Source: Streptococcus gallolyticus (GTDB taxonomy: Bacteria; Bacillota; Bacilli; Lactobacillales; Streptococcaceae). Taken from it: a DNA stretch of 38,342 bases. Numbering within the stretch: position 1 is the first letter of the stretch; every line of letters begins with the position of its first letter. Made by a program: the position numbers and the translations under genes. The stretch is from NCBI RefSeq assembly GCF_003337175.1, contig NZ_NETH01000018.1, positions 1 through 38,342 of the forward strand, read 5' to 3'. The notes under the pieces were generated by a model. It was not told where the DNA came from. It did not search any database and saw nothing but the letters and a program-made list of their open reading frames with translations. Below, piece after piece: positions 7,056 through 16,294 of the stretch.

Positions 7056-8219
7056 TTAAAATGATTTAAGCGTAACAGTCATGACTTTCTTTTCTGGAAC
7101 AAGTAGGCGTTCTAAATGATTGATGAGCCTAATCAACCACGTAAATGCTAATACGAAAGCACTCATTTCAAATGCTGTTAAGGACAAGTAATGAACAACT
7201 TCAAAAGCTACTTCTAGCCCGACCAATATGCCACCAATCACATATGACATTACCAGAAAATCTCGGGTCACATTTGGCAAAAGCCATTTGACACTGATAA
7301 TCAAGGCAATGATAATGAAAACCAAGTAACCAGCCACACGAGTGTGCAAAAGATGTGAGCTGGCATTATTTGGAAAATAGCCAACAGCGCCCAAATCAAG
7401 CCCTAGCACGGTTAGCATCACGCGCATCATTCGTAATTTCCAATTTCTGCCGTATTTTTCACCGAGAGCAACAAAAAGATAATCAACCAAGGCAACTAAA
7501 ATCAGCGCCGACAACATTAAGGTCAAATTGAATTGCCAACTGTCTTTAGCTTCTTTTGTTCCTAAAAAACTAAGATTAAAGTGCCACCATTGCAATGAAC
7601 TATTGGTTGCCATGGAAATAAAGACACCACTAATCATAATAACCGTAAATACTGTCGTCAACCAAGTCGCTCTAATCTGCTCTGCTATTTGCCCCCAAAG
7701 CGCACTTACAGCATAAATCGAAACTCCTAAAATCAAGGTAGCTGTTAATTTATCAAAAGACGCTCCTGTAAAAATCTGCTCCAGCAGCCAGCCAAAGCCT
7801 AATAAAGCTAACAACAAAATAACCGTAAAGGACATGATGATGACGGGAAGCATCCGCCAGAAAACACGCGCTTTCAGCCCACCCAGAAACAGATGACGGT
7901 TGAGAATGAAAGTAATGGTGAAAATTGCCATTCCAAGCACCCCACCAAAGCCAATCAAAAAGGTGATAATCGAGTAGTCGCCAACCAATAAAATCTGGCT
8001 CCTATTTTGCATAGAACTAATGGCAAAAAATACCACACTCAGCAAAACAGTCGCAATAATTAATACCCAACTCGAAAGGGTACGCCGTTCAGGCTCTTCT
8101 TCTCTTTGCAGCACTAATTTATCAGCGTATAACTCGGCTTCCAACTCCTGCCCTCTAGTTAGTTTTAGTTGCTCAATGATTTCATCAGTTAACATAACAT
8201 GTAAGTTTTCTTTTTCCAT
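7056..8219 (-). CDS. DUF998-type membrane protein with AbrB-like N-terminus
   Basis: Residues 1-42 ('HVMLTDEIIEQLKLTRGQEL...LVLQRE') read like a SpoVT/AbrB swapped-hairpin DNA-binding domain: a short beta strand, 'LKLTRGQELEAELYADKLVLQ', then charged residues. About ten hydrophobic segments follow (residues ~50-375), matching a DUF998-like integral membrane protein. The ATG at 8219 is chosen because the residues before it would be encoded within the promoter. There is no Shine-Dalgarno site: an extended -10 (TGGTATAAT) ends 6 bp before the ATG, predicting a leaderless mRNA. The role is unknown. A membrane protein with its own DNA-binding head could regulate its own promoter. Confidence 0.8.
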   Translation of the reverse strand: MEKENLHVMLTDEIIEQLKLTRGQELEAELYADKLVLQREEEPERRTLSSWVLIIATVLLSVVFFAISSMQNRSQILLVGDYSIITFLIGFGGVLGMAIFTITFILNRHLFLGGLKARVFWRMLPVIIMSFTVILLLALLGFGWLLEQIFTGASFDKLTATLILGVSIYAVSALWGQIAEQIRATWLTTVFTVIMISGVFISMATNSSLQWWHFNLSFLGTKEAKDSWQFNLTLMLSALILVALVDYLFVALGEKYGRNWKLRMMRVMLTVLGLDLGAVGYFPNNASSHLLHTRVAGYLVFIIIALIISVKWLLPNVTRDFLVMSYVIGGILVGLEVAFEVVHYLSLTAFEMSAFVLAFTWLIRLINHLERLLVPEKKVMTVTLKSF

Positions 8220-8225
8220 ACCATC

Positions 8226-8252
8226 ATTATACCATCTGATATGGTTTTTCAA
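8226..8252 (-). promoter_or_regulatory. Extended -10 promoter with overlapping palindrome
   Basis: TTGAAA (8247-8252), 15 bp, TATAAT (8226-8231) with the TG of an extended -10. The inverted repeat ACCAT-N5-ATGGT (8231-8245) overlaps the spacer and could be an operator. The predicted start point coincides with the ATG at 8219. Confidence 0.6.
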
Positions 8253-8383
8253 CACTACTTATTGTTAAATGCTTTCAGTTCTTTTCTACAGTCACTTATA
8301 TGACTTCTCCTCTCTTCATGGATTTGATTTTTAGCCAACTAAAATAGCGATAAATCTTCAATCCGCTACAATGGAAAAGAAGC

Positions 8384-8418
8384 TCAAAAGCGTTAGAAGA
8401 CTCTAATGCTTCCAACGC
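8384..8418 (-). terminator. Possible terminator after the amidohydrolase gene
   Basis: GCGTTGGAAG and CTTCTAACGC form an imperfect 10-bp stem followed by a short U-run on the minus strand. The tail is weak. Confidence 0.45.
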
Positions 8419-8451
8419 AATCCTTTAATCTTAAAACTCTAAACAGCTATG

Positions 8452-9372
8452 CTAACATTTTAGAATGTTAAAGCTATTATCCTGTAAAATAGCCCTCTTA
8501 TCTTTTTCAGGTAAGGGTAATTGTTTAATTGTATCAATGATAACTTGAGTCGCACCAGCTGGAGCAATTCCAAGTGGGGCATCTGTCCCAAAAAGAACAT
8601 GTTCTACCCCAAAGTAATCTATTGTTAATTCTAAGGCCTTAGGATTTCCTAAAATAGCTGTGTCCACATAAAATTTTCGAAAGTCTTGTACTTGCTCTTC
8701 AGATAAAATATAATGAATGCGCTCTGCAAAAAATGGTATCATACCACCAGCATGATGAACAATGATTTTTAAGTTTGGGAAGTCTTGGTAAATCCCCTCT
8801 TGGACGATCTGAAGCATGGCTTGACTGATTTCATACTCCCAGGAAAAAACAATATTATTATCTGGCTTACGGCTATCAAAGACTGGATGAAGCCAAATTG
8901 GGATATTTAAGCGTTCACAAGCTTCAAAAATAACACGAAAAGAAGAATCTGCAATAGACTTGCCAAGTGCCCGTGTAAATAATTGCACACCAATTAAGGT
9001 TTTTGATTGAGCAACCTCAGTTAAGATCTCAAGGGCAGCATCTAAATGATTCATCGGAATCATCGCCACTCCTGCTGCAAACATATCAGCATGTTCTTCA
9101 ACTGTCTGTATCATTTCTTGATTTGCTTCGTGACACAACTCACTAGCTTTTTCACCTGAGACGTAATCTTCTGGATTAACGTTGACAAAGGAAATAATTT
9201 GCTTTGTCTGACCATCCCAAGCTAAGCGTCGTTGGTCCAGATTCGTTAAATGGGGATGTTGAATAAAGGGGAACATCTCTGGTAATCTTGGTTCTATTTT
9301 CAACATCTTACGATAAAAATTTGGCAATAAGACATGTGCAAAAACATCTATATTTTCTGTCATATGTATCAT
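8452..9372 (-). CDS. Amidohydrolase-related (ACMSD-like, PF04909) protein
   Basis: A 306-residue TIM-barrel metal hydrolase or decarboxylase of the amidohydrolase-2 family. Family motifs are visible: 'IWLHPVFDS' (metal His), 'IIVHHAGGMIPFF' (metal or catalytic His pair) and 'VLFGTDAPLG' (conserved Asp). The usual N-terminal metal pair H-x-H is instead 'DVFAHVL', so the first His is Phe. The substrate is not predictable; relatives decarboxylate aromatic acids or hydrolyse small esters and lactones. The start at 9372 has AAGGA 5 bases upstream; an in-frame ATG at 9363 is an alternative. It stands alone between two terminator-like regions. Confidence 0.8.
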   Translation of the reverse strand: MIHMTENIDVFAHVLLPNFYRKMLKIEPRLPEMFPFIQHPHLTNLDQRRLAWDGQTKQIISFVNVNPEDYVSGEKASELCHEANQEMIQTVEEHADMFAAGVAMIPMNHLDAALEILTEVAQSKTLIGVQLFTRALGKSIADSSFRVIFEACERLNIPIWLHPVFDSRKPDNNIVFSWEYEISQAMLQIVQEGIYQDFPNLKIIVHHAGGMIPFFAERIHYILSEEQVQDFRKFYVDTAILGNPKALELTIDYFGVEHVLFGTDAPLGIAPAGATQVIIDTIKQLPLPEKDKRAILQDNSFNILKC

Positions 9373-9652
9373 ACATTCCTTTTCCGTTTACTTAAAGCAC
9401 TACTAAATGAAAAGTGCTGTTTTTCTTTAAGATTTTACTAAGTCAGACGCTTTATCCCTACGATAATTATGAAAAGAAGGAAGGTTGCGTGGTGTAACCG
9501 CCAAATCCTATAACTGGTCTTGTTAGCCCTACTAGGCACAATTAACCGTGACCTTAAACACATAAAACCAGCACTGACAAGATAAATCCTTTGTAAAAAG
9601 TATGGGTAGTCAAGGGACAAGATAGCGATTTAGCAAAACATCATCGCACTTG
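9373..9652. other. Intergenic gap with no supported feature
   Basis: About 280 bp lie between the VanZ-like gene and the amidohydrolase gene. I see no gene, strong promoter or RNA here beyond the amidohydrolase ribosome-binding site. Confidence 0.5.
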
Positions 9653-10171
9653 TTATAATAGAGTGCTTCTCTGGTAATGTTTAACAAGCCACCGATAGGC
9701 AATAAAAGACAGCCACCCACCCAAGGTATTTGTCCAAAGGTCATCAATTTCAAAAACACGATTAGCATTGTACAGCAAATCCACCACAATCTGCGTAGTT
9801 TCAATGCAAAGACTGATAATAAACGCCAATAATGTAGCTCTTTGCCAGGTTCTCGATTTCGGACATAATGCTATCACGCCTAGCATTAAGGGAAAAAGCA
9901 GAAAAATATTCATCACATTTTGCGCAATTACCCAAAAAATCTCCAAAAATCCGTCTAATTGGCTAAACCCAACAAACGTGTTAAAGGGCACAAGCAAGAA
10001 ACGTAAACGACCGTAATAAATGATATTTGGTGTTTCAATGCCATCAATGGTCGTTTGTGGGCTAAAGCACATCAAACAAATGGCTATGGCGTATAAAACC
10101 ACAAGTACCTTTATAATCCGACGTCCCAATGGCGTTAATTCAGCAGTCTTATCCAAAAATCTTGACATCAT
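9653..10171 (-). CDS. VanZ-like family membrane protein
   Basis: A 172-residue protein with four to five membrane segments. It carries the VanZ-family signatures: an early 'CFSPQ' after the first segment, 'NVMNIFLLFPLMLGV' and 'SLCIETTQIVVDLL...FEIDDLWTNTLGGWLSF', where E-x-x-Q and D-D-x-x-x-N-x-x-G are the most conserved residues. VanZ confers low-level teicoplanin resistance in enterococci; most chromosomal homologues are of unknown function. Its start codon overlaps the rlmN stop by 1 bp (TAATG), so the two are translated as an operon. Confidence 0.88.
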   Translation of the reverse strand: MMSRFLDKTAELTPLGRRIIKVLVVLYAIAICLMCFSPQTTIDGIETPNIIYYGRLRFLLVPFNTFVGFSQLDGFLEIFWVIAQNVMNIFLLFPLMLGVIALCPKSRTWQRATLLAFIISLCIETTQIVVDLLYNANRVFEIDDLWTNTLGGWLSFIAYRWLVKHYQRSTLL

Positions 10172-11277
10172 TAGTTTGTTTTTTCAGCAACGGCTTTTTG
10201 ACGGTCACGTTTCATAGTATTTGAGCGCAACTGTCCACAAGCTGCATCAATATCAGTTCCGTGTTCTTGACGAACGACACAGTTAACCCCATTTTTCTTG
10301 AGAACATCGTAAAAAGCAGCGACACGTTCTTTACTTGAACGGCTGTATTGGTCATGCTCTGATACTGGATTGTACGGAATCAAATTAATATAAGACAACT
10401 TGCGGATTTTCTTCGTCAAATCAGCCAATTCTTGCGCATTTTCTGGAAAATCATTAACTTCATTTAGCATGATATACTCAAAGGTCACACGACGGTTGGT
10501 GGTTTCAATATAGTATTCGATTGCTGCAAATAGTTTTTCAAGCGGAAATGACCGATTAATACGCATGATTTGTGACCGCAATTCGTTGTTTGGCGCATGA
10601 AGTGACACAGCAAGGTTCACCTGCAAGCTTTCGTGGGCAAAATCACGGATTTTATGTGCTAAACCTGATGTTGAAACCGTAATATGACGCGCACCAATGG
10701 CTAAACCATTGTCATCATTAATCGTACGTAGGAAACGTAAAACATTGTTGTAATTGTCAAATGGTTCACCAATTCCCATGACAACCACGTGACTCACACG
10801 CTCATCTTGACCACGTTCATCAAAATAGTTTTGCACCATCATGATTTGTGATGTAATTTCGCCACTTGTCAAATCACGCTGTTTTTTAATCAATCCGCTA
10901 GCACAGAATGAACACCCGATATTACAGCCAACTTGTGAGGTCACACAAACTGATAAGCCATAATGTTGGCGCATTAATACTGTTTCAATCAACATGCCAT
11001 CAGGCAATTCAAACAAATATTTAACCGTTCCGTCAGAAGCTTCTTGAACCACACGTTGTTTCAAAGGATTCACGCAGAAGTTTTCATTCAAAACAGCGAT
11101 AAAATCTTTTGAGATGTTTGTCATTTCTTCAAAAGATTGGACACGTTTACGGTAAAGCCAATCCCAAATTTGTGTCGCACGGAATTTCTTTTCCCCATGC
11201 TCAATTGCCCATTCAATCAATTCATCACGTGTTAAACCATAAATTGAGGGCTTCATGTCCTTAGTTTCTGTTTGCAT
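10171..11277 (-). CDS. rlmN: 23S rRNA (adenine-2503-C2)-methyltransferase, radical SAM
   Basis: RlmN methylates A2503 of 23S rRNA and A37 of some tRNAs. The 368-residue protein has the radical-SAM cluster CxxxCxxC at Cys118, Cys122 and Cys125 ('[12 protein letters not shown]'), '[12 protein letters not shown]', and a C-terminal '[18 protein letters not shown]' with the Cys that carries the methyl intermediate. Residues 8 onwards (MKPSIY) are the usual streptococcal start. The ATG at 11277 has AGGAAGG 15 bases upstream, whereas the ATG seven codons later has AAGGA only 1 base away, so the start is uncertain by 21 bases. Neighbours are yutD upstream and the VanZ-like gene downstream. Confidence 0.95.
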   Translation of the reverse strand: MQTETKDMKPSIYGLTRDELIEWAIEHGEKKFRATQIWDWLYRKRVQSFEEMTNISKDFIAVLNENFCVNPLKQRVVQEASDGTVKYLFELPDGMLIETVLMRQHYGLSVCVTSQVGCNIGCSFCASGLIKKQRDLTSGEITSQIMMVQNYFDERGQDERVSHVVVMGIGEPFDNYNNVLRFLRTINDDNGLAIGARHITVSTSGLAHKIRDFAHESLQVNLAVSLHAPNNELRSQIMRINRSFPLEKLFAAIEYYIETTNRRVTFEYIMLNEVNDFPENAQELADLTKKIRKLSYINLIPYNPVSEHDQYSRSSKERVAAFYDVLKKNGVNCVVRQEHGTDIDAACGQLRSNTMKRDRQKAVAEKTN

Positions 11278-11298
11278 TCTGTAAATACCAAATCCTTC

Positions 11299-11877
11299 CT
11301 ATTTCTCTTTTCGGCGAATCACAAATTGTTTTTTTGCCGATTGAATTTCTTTTTGTTGTTCTCGTTTTTGGTAACGTTCACCACGTGCTTTTTTATCTTT
11401 ACGTTTTTGGCTCTTAAAATGTTTATTTGCCGAGCGCTCAGATTTTTTAGGTTCTGATTTCTTTTTCTGTGATGAGCGTTTTTGTGATTTATGACGTTTC
11501 GTTGGCTTATCGTCGTCAGATTTGACACGACGAGGCTCTAAATTTTCAAGCACAAAATAAGCACAACCAAAATTACAATATTCCTTAATGTAATCGTCTA
11601 GACGCGAGATTTGATTTGTTTTCTTAACATCTCGGTCATCCTTGTAAAATCCCTTCAAACGTAACTGTTCATTTCCCCAATCACCGACAATATAATCGTA
11701 TTTTAGTAAGATTTCTGAAAAACGTTGACTAAAAACAGTTGCATCAAAAGCATTCTTCTCGTTTTCCAAAATTAACAATTCAATATCATCACTCTTGACA
11801 TGGTCAGAAAACGCCACAAATTGCGGACCAGGAAATTTATTGTAATTGTACATTTCAGGAGAGATATCTTTTCTCAT
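11299..11877 (-). CDS. yutD: YutD family protein (DUF1027) with basic tail
   Basis: The N-terminal ~110 residues match YutD: 'LLILENEKNAFDATVFSQRFSEILLKYDYIVGDWGNEQLRLKGFY' (positions ~34-78) and 'YIKEYCNFGCAYFVLENLE'. The last ~75 residues are an extreme Lys/Arg/Ser tail, likely disordered and nucleic-acid binding. The function is unknown; linkage to rlmN in streptococci suggests a ribosome-related role (inference). AGAGGAG lies 5 bases before the ATG. The stop is 21 bp before the rlmN start. Confidence 0.88.
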   Translation of the reverse strand: MRKDISPEMYNYNKFPGPQFVAFSDHVKSDDIELLILENEKNAFDATVFSQRFSEILLKYDYIVGDWGNEQLRLKGFYKDDRDVKKTNQISRLDDYIKEYCNFGCAYFVLENLEPRRVKSDDDKPTKRHKSQKRSSQKKKSEPKKSERSANKHFKSQKRKDKKARGERYQKREQQKEIQSAKKQFVIRRKEK

Positions 11878-11907
11878 CGGTCTCCTCTCTTATCGCTAAA
11901 ATTCATA

Positions 11908-13233
11908 TTATTTTTTAAGGTAGGTCTCTACCAGTTCACGTAGTAATTCGGGAAAAAGTAACTCTGCTTGGTGAGATTTTATGGCCTCAAAATAACGTGC
12001 AAAGTAATATTGATCAACCAAGACTAAACTGACAGTGTCCCTTTCATTCGTAACCTTTTTATTATACACTATTTTCCCATTTTTGTAATCAAAGCCGCTA
12101 GTTAAAACCCTACCAAATTCCTTTCCGCGAAAGCCCATTCCACGGATTTGTTGATTAGCCAACAATTCTGCTTGTGAGAAGACATCTTGGCAAATCGTCA
12201 TTAATTCGTCAGTCGTCACTTCTAGTCTTGCCAAGCGCATTTGATGTGGTAAGGAATGATGTAGTGTATCCTTGGTGACATTTTTAGAAAATGGGGTCAC
12301 CACTAAACCAGAATTTATCATGGCAATATCCGCATTAGCGTATTCTTTCATTGCTGTCATAACGATTTGACATGACTCGTCAAGGCTTAATTCATGATCA
12401 AAAGTTTTGACTACTTCTTGACTTAACAGTTTTCGGCCATTCGCTTCAACTGTTTCTATCCATTCTTTATCACCAGGCTTACTTGGCATATGACTCGTTT
12501 CGTGGGCATGAATGGTGATATCGCTCAGCTCATGGTGCTCAAAGGTCAAATTGATTTCACCAGCAAACTGACCATATTTTCCAGCAGCCGCCAAATAAGT
12601 GCCGTTAAGACAAGCACCGTCCTCAAAGACATGATGCGTGTGAGCACCAATAATCAAGTCAATTTCTGGCACTTCTACGGTGATTTTTTCATCCAATGGC
12701 AAACCTAGATGACTCAATAAAATATGGAAATCTGCTGATTTGACCTCTGGAATTTCCAAATCACGCTTTAAGCATGTGATTGAGTCCAGCGCTTGCCAAC
12801 CACCTGGATGATACGTTAGGTAATAAGGAAAAGTGTAGGCTAAAAAGACAATCTTTGTCCCAAGAGCTGTCTCATAAATCTTGTAAGGCTTAGCCCATGT
12901 TGGACGCCCAGCTTCATCCTCTAAATTTCCTAAAATCACATCAAAATTGGCACTTTCGTAGACTTGATTGAGCATCGTTTTAGCCAGTCCAATGCCTTCG
13001 TTATTCCCAATTGTCGCAAAATCAATGCCTAGCTCATTCATCAATTGAACATTATATTTTCCTTGCGTTGCATCGGTCATCGGATGCCAACGATCAATAT
13101 TGTCACCAACATCAATCTTGATGACCTCAGCATTTTGGTCAGCATAATCTTGGAAGAATCGTTTTAATTTTGGATAGGTTTCAAAATGCGAATGCCAATC
13201 ATTTAAATGTAAAATCGTTAGCTTTTCTGTCAT
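11908..13233 (-). CDS. Metallophosphatase / 5'-nucleotidase family (YunD-like)
   Basis: A 441-residue two-domain enzyme. The N-terminal calcineurin-like phosphoesterase has 'LHLNDWHSHF' (residues 8-17), 'KIDVGDNIDRW', 'ATIGNNEGIGL', 'HILLSHLGLPLDE' and 'IIGAHTHHVFE', the full set of metal ligands. The C-terminal 5'-nucleotidase domain has 'IAMINSGLVVTPF'. No signal peptide is present, so it is cytoplasmic, unlike secreted streptococcal nucleotidases. There is no Shine-Dalgarno site; TGCTATAAT ends 6 bp before the ATG, predicting a leaderless transcript. Start choice is secure because the LHLND motif begins at residue 8. Confidence 0.92.
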   Translation of the reverse strand: MTEKLTILHLNDWHSHFETYPKLKRFFQDYADQNAEVIKIDVGDNIDRWHPMTDATQGKYNVQLMNELGIDFATIGNNEGIGLAKTMLNQVYESANFDVILGNLEDEAGRPTWAKPYKIYETALGTKIVFLAYTFPYYLTYHPGGWQALDSITCLKRDLEIPEVKSADFHILLSHLGLPLDEKITVEVPEIDLIIGAHTHHVFEDGACLNGTYLAAAGKYGQFAGEINLTFEHHELSDITIHAHETSHMPSKPGDKEWIETVEANGRKLLSQEVVKTFDHELSLDESCQIVMTAMKEYANADIAMINSGLVVTPFSKNVTKDTLHHSLPHQMRLARLEVTTDELMTICQDVFSQAELLANQQIRGMGFRGKEFGRVLTSGFDYKNGKIVYNKKVTNERDTVSLVLVDQYYFARYFEAIKSHQAELLFPELLRELVETYLKK

Positions 13234-13239
13234 AATTTT

Positions 13240-13247
13240 ATTATAGC
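13240..13247 (-). promoter_or_regulatory. Extended -10 promoter abutting the nucleotidase ATG
   Basis: TGC-TATAAT on the minus strand (hexamer 13240-13245). There is no clear -35. The expected start point falls on or next to the ATG at 13233. Confidence 0.6.
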
Positions 13248-13296
13248 ATTTTCCGCGTAAATAGTGATATTCTAGCGTTTTTAAGCCATTTTTATC

Positions 13297-13330
13297 ACAA
13301 AAAAATAAGCCAGACTTTAAAAATCTAACT
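13297..13330 (-). terminator. Terminator after the 167-residue membrane-anchored protein gene
   Basis: A short stem (13309-13314 with 13324-13329, two G-U pairs) is followed by a long U-rich tail on the minus strand. Confidence 0.5.
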
Positions 13331-13344
13331 CACCCTACTACTTT

Positions 13345-13848
13345 TTAAGGATATATTGTCCGATAAATCGTTTTAAGCATCTTTCTTACTTCTTTTTTGA
13401 CGATATTGAGCAATTTCCTCTGTTGCGTCGTTGTTATAGCAACATCATTTCCTTGAGCATCTCTTACCGTTTGATAAACGATATTAAAATCACCATCTAA
13501 CTCAAAGTAAACCGACACTTCTTGCTCATCTTCAGTCGTTTCAAATGTCACAAAAAAAGCACTACTATCGCTTGATGACTCAATCGCTGGCGTACTAGTT
13601 GTCGTGAGCGTTACAATCCGATTATACATGACGTAATCAACTTTAGCCACTTCAAAGCCAGCCTCTTCAATAACAGTTACATAACGTTGACTGTTCATTA
13701 ACACATCTAGCTGCTCAAATAATGTTCCATGTTCATAAGCCCTTTTAAAATCGTTACGGCGGTAAACATGGTAGCCAATAACAGAACAAACTGTCGTGAT
13801 ACCAAGTAGCGTTATCACTACCAATAACCGCTTACCTTTAGCCGACAT
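13345..13848 (-). CDS. Membrane-anchored protein, unknown function
   Basis: A 167-residue protein with a basic N-terminus (MSAKGKR), one membrane segment (residues ~8-29) and an extracellular part that begins 'YRRNDFKRAYEHGTLFEQLD'. A Ser/Thr-rich linker around residues 82-97 separates two halves. I see no catalytic motif. The topology suits a small cell-surface protein. It is a single gene with its own terminator. Confidence 0.7.
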   Translation of the reverse strand: MSAKGKRLLVVITLLGITTVCSVIGYHVYRRNDFKRAYEHGTLFEQLDVLMNSQRYVTVIEEAGFEVAKVDYVMYNRIVTLTTTSTPAIESSSDSSAFFVTFETTEDEQEVSVYFELDGDFNIVYQTVRDAQGNDVAITTTQQRKLLNIVKKEVRKMLKTIYRTIYP

Positions 13849-13951
13849 GCCTACTTCTCCGAAACTTAATCATCATTTTTTACATCTCCTTTTACTCTTT
13901 TTAATTAACCTCTTAAATGAAAGCCCTTTAAAAAACATCTGTACACACAAA

Positions 13952-13975
13952 CTGCACTAGTTAAAACTAATGCAG
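13952..13975 (-). terminator. Weak terminator after the aquaporin pseudogene
   Basis: CTGCATTAG pairs with CTAGTGCAG across a 6-nt loop, followed by only a short U-rich stretch on the minus strand. Confidence 0.4.
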
Positions 13976-13986
13976 ATTATCATATG

Positions 13987-14644
13987 TTATTCTGTTTCAA
14001 GTAAACTTTGCGAAACAATAGAAGCTAGAACTCCACCAACAATTGATGCCAAGATGAAAAACCAAATTTGACTTAAAGCATCTCCACCTGCCAAAAGCGC
14101 TGGCGCTAAACTACGTGCTGGATTAGCTGACATACCCGTTACTGGAATACCAACAAAATGAATTAACGTCAAGGTCAATCCAATAACCAAACCTGCCAAC
14201 CGAGCATTGCCTTTTCGACTCGAAGTTACCGTTAAAATAACTAGAATAAAGATAAAGGTTAAAATCACTTCTACTAAGAAGCCTGTCACAAGACTGTAGC
14301 CATCCGCAACAACATTTTGCCCTAAAGTGGCATTATCATCAGTAATGGCTAAAAGTGCAAAACTGCCAAGAAGTGCTCCCACAACCTGTCCTAAAATATA
14401 AGTACAAGTTCCTTGCTATCAATACGTTTATTCAAGTACATTGCAATCGAAACCGCTGGATTTAAATGCGCACCTGAAACTGTACCAATACTGTAAGCAG
14501 AAGCCACAATCGTTAAGCCAAATGCCAATACAATCGACGCATAGCCAACAACACTATCTGCTCCACCGTCCAAAACAGCTGCTCCCGTCCCAAGAAAAAA
14601 CAAAACAAATGTCCCAATTCGTTCTGCAAAGAATTTTTTGACAT
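13987..14644 (-). pseudogene. Aquaporin (MIP family, AqpZ-like), two frameshifts
   Basis: Joined across two frame breaks, this encodes a ~219-residue aquaporin with both NPA boxes ('HLNPAVS' and 'SANPARS'). The first lesion lies at the start: after ATG-TC there are six A where seven would give 'MSKKFFAE', so the ATG (with GGAGG upstream) is out of frame with the gene. The second lies near 14392-14403, where one missing base turns a 'VAYILGQ'-like reading into a premature TAG. Each is a single-base deletion. Without correction no channel is made. The A-run near the start could in principle be a slippage switch, but the second lesion would still disable it. Confidence 0.85.
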
Positions 14645-14825
14645 AAAAATCTCCTCCTTAAAATTATGTATATTATAACAATTTTTAAGAATTCGTAAAT
14701 AAAACAACTTGTTAATTATAATTATTTTAAATTTTAGCACATTTGTACCTATTTAAAGCATTACTTTTATTAAACTAAGCATAAAAAATGAATCAGATTC
14801 TGTAAATCCAACTCATTATCTACTA

Positions 14826-15080
14826 TTAAACCACATGCCTATCTTCTTGTTTTCTTGCTTGTTTAATGTGTTTAAAAAACATATACCCCACACCCTGACA
14901 CATCCAAACAAAAGCATAACAGAGAATCCACATTAAAAACGTTAGCCATTTCATTTGCATTGTCTGATAAACACCATCACTATTAATCGACCGAATAAAT
15001 ATCAACAAAGTCACATCTAAAAAAATAAATAAAATGGCAAGATTAAACCAAATCACAAATCGCTTTTGCCAGTTCGTCAT
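14826..15080 (-). CDS. Small two-helix membrane protein, unknown function
   Basis: An 84-residue protein with two hydrophobic segments (about residues 10-29 and 45-69) joined by a polar loop and ending in the basic tail 'FFKHIKQARKQEDRHVV'. The ATG at 15080 is preceded by GGAGGGAG-like sequence 4 bases upstream. I do not recognise the family. Confidence 0.6.
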   Translation of the reverse strand: MTNWQKRFVIWFNLAILFIFLDVTLLIFIRSINSDGVYQTMQMKWLTFLMWILCYAFVWMCQGVGYMFFKHIKQARKQEDRHVV

Positions 15081-15171
15081 AACTCCCTCCTATCTATTGT
15101 TACTAATCTACTGCTACATTTTAAGGAAATTTTACCCAATGAAGCTTAAGAAAAAATTAATTTAAAGTGAA

Positions 15172-15200
15172 CAAAAAACATCTCCGTATTCACAGAGATG
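15172..15200 (-). terminator. Terminator of the rsmD-coaD-sepM operon
   Basis: CATCTC(T)GT and (C)GGAGATG pair across a small loop and are followed by six U on the minus strand, 9 bp after the sepM stop. Confidence 0.75.
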
Positions 15201-15208
15201 ATTTCGTT

Positions 15209-16294
15209 TTAATCATTGTTTCGTAGATAGTCAATTGCTTCTTGGACGGTTGTTACTGGTACGATTTTCATATCGGTATCGAGGTCTTTAGCAGCTTCGA
15301 CAGCCTCTTCATAGTTCGTTTTCGCATCAGGATCGTTTTTCAATGTTTCCTCATCCACAGGGTTATTTGGAACAAAGAAAATATCCGCACCAGCTTTAGC
15401 AGCAGCAACAACTTTAAGTGCTGCGCCACCAATATCCCCGACTGAACCATCTGATTCAATCGTACCTGTACCAGCAATTTTACGACCTTTACGTAAATCT
15501 TCACTATTTAATTGGTCATAAATATCAAGCGTAAACATCAAACCAGCACTTGGACCACCGACACCACTCGTATCAAAATCAACATCAACATCTGATGACA
15601 CCGACGTATGATCTACCAAACCGATTCCGATACCATTTTTTCCATTTGACAATTCAATAATTTTTCCTGTGGCTTCTTTTGCTTCGCCATCTGATGTATA
15701 TTGAACTGTTACCTCAGACCCTAAATCCAAATCAGCCACATAGGCCATTAATTCTGCCGAGCTGTTAAATGTCTGACCGTTAACCCCAGTTACCGTATCA
15801 GCGATATTCAAAATCCCTTTAAACGTCGAATTATCACTAACATTTAAAACATACACCCCTTGATAATCAAGCGTCGCCTCCTTTCCTGCCAAGGTTAAGG
15901 CTTGATAAGTCGCTGTATTTTGAGAGGTTTCCATGTAATACTCATTGATCCGAAGATAATCAGCATTGCTATAACCACCAGTCACATCCTCAGCTGTCGA
16001 AATTTCTGTGTAGGGAGTTAACCAAGCATAAACCAATTGTGCCAAGGTCGCCTGACTAACCGTAACAGCCACAAAATTATAAGAGCCATCTTCGTCATCT
16101 TCCTTATTATCAACCGTTAAAACGCTACGAATATCATAAGCACCACCAGGCATTTCAATATAGTAATCAAGCGGATACAACAAGCTAAACAGTAGGAAAA
16201 CAATGCCTACAACACCTAATATCCACCACTTAAAGCGATATAACATACGCCCTAACTGTTTTAAAATCTTTTTAAATTTTTTTAAGATTACCAT
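15209..16294 (-). CDS. sepM: SepM-like PDZ/Lon-type membrane protease
   Basis: A membrane-anchored serine protease. In S. mutans SepM trims the competence-stimulating peptide; in other firmicutes the homologue is YlbL. The start at 16294 is set by GGAGG 6 bases upstream, giving 361 residues; the frame is open further but has no ribosome-binding site. One N-terminal membrane segment (~21-40) is followed by an extracellular PDZ domain (~145-215) and a Lon-type domain with catalytic Ser249 in 'GVGGPSAGLMF' and Lys294 in 'GGAALKVVAA'. The gene starts inside the last 23 bp of coaD, a usual order in streptococci. Confidence 0.93.
   Translation of the reverse strand: MVILKKFKKILKQLGRMLYRFKWWILGVVGIVFLLFSLLYPLDYYIEMPGGAYDIRSVLTVDNKEDDEDGSYNFVAVTVSQATLAQLVYAWLTPYTEISTAEDVTGGYSNADYLRINEYYMETSQNTATYQALTLAGKEATLDYQGVYVLNVSDNSTFKGILNIADTVTGVNGQTFNSSAELMAYVADLDLGSEVTVQYTSDGEAKEATGKIIELSNGKNGIGIGLVDHTSVSSDVDVDFDTSGVGGPSAGLMFTLDIYDQLNSEDLRKGRKIAGTGTIESDGSVGDIGGAALKVVAAAKAGADIFFVPNNPVDEETLKNDPDAKTNYEEAVEAAKDLDTDMKIVPVTTVQEAIDYLRNND

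Noticed and set aside
14513..14740. A 75-residue minus-strand ORF near the aquaporin start.
   Set aside because: It reads the aquaporin 5' region in the wrong frame after the A-run deletion.
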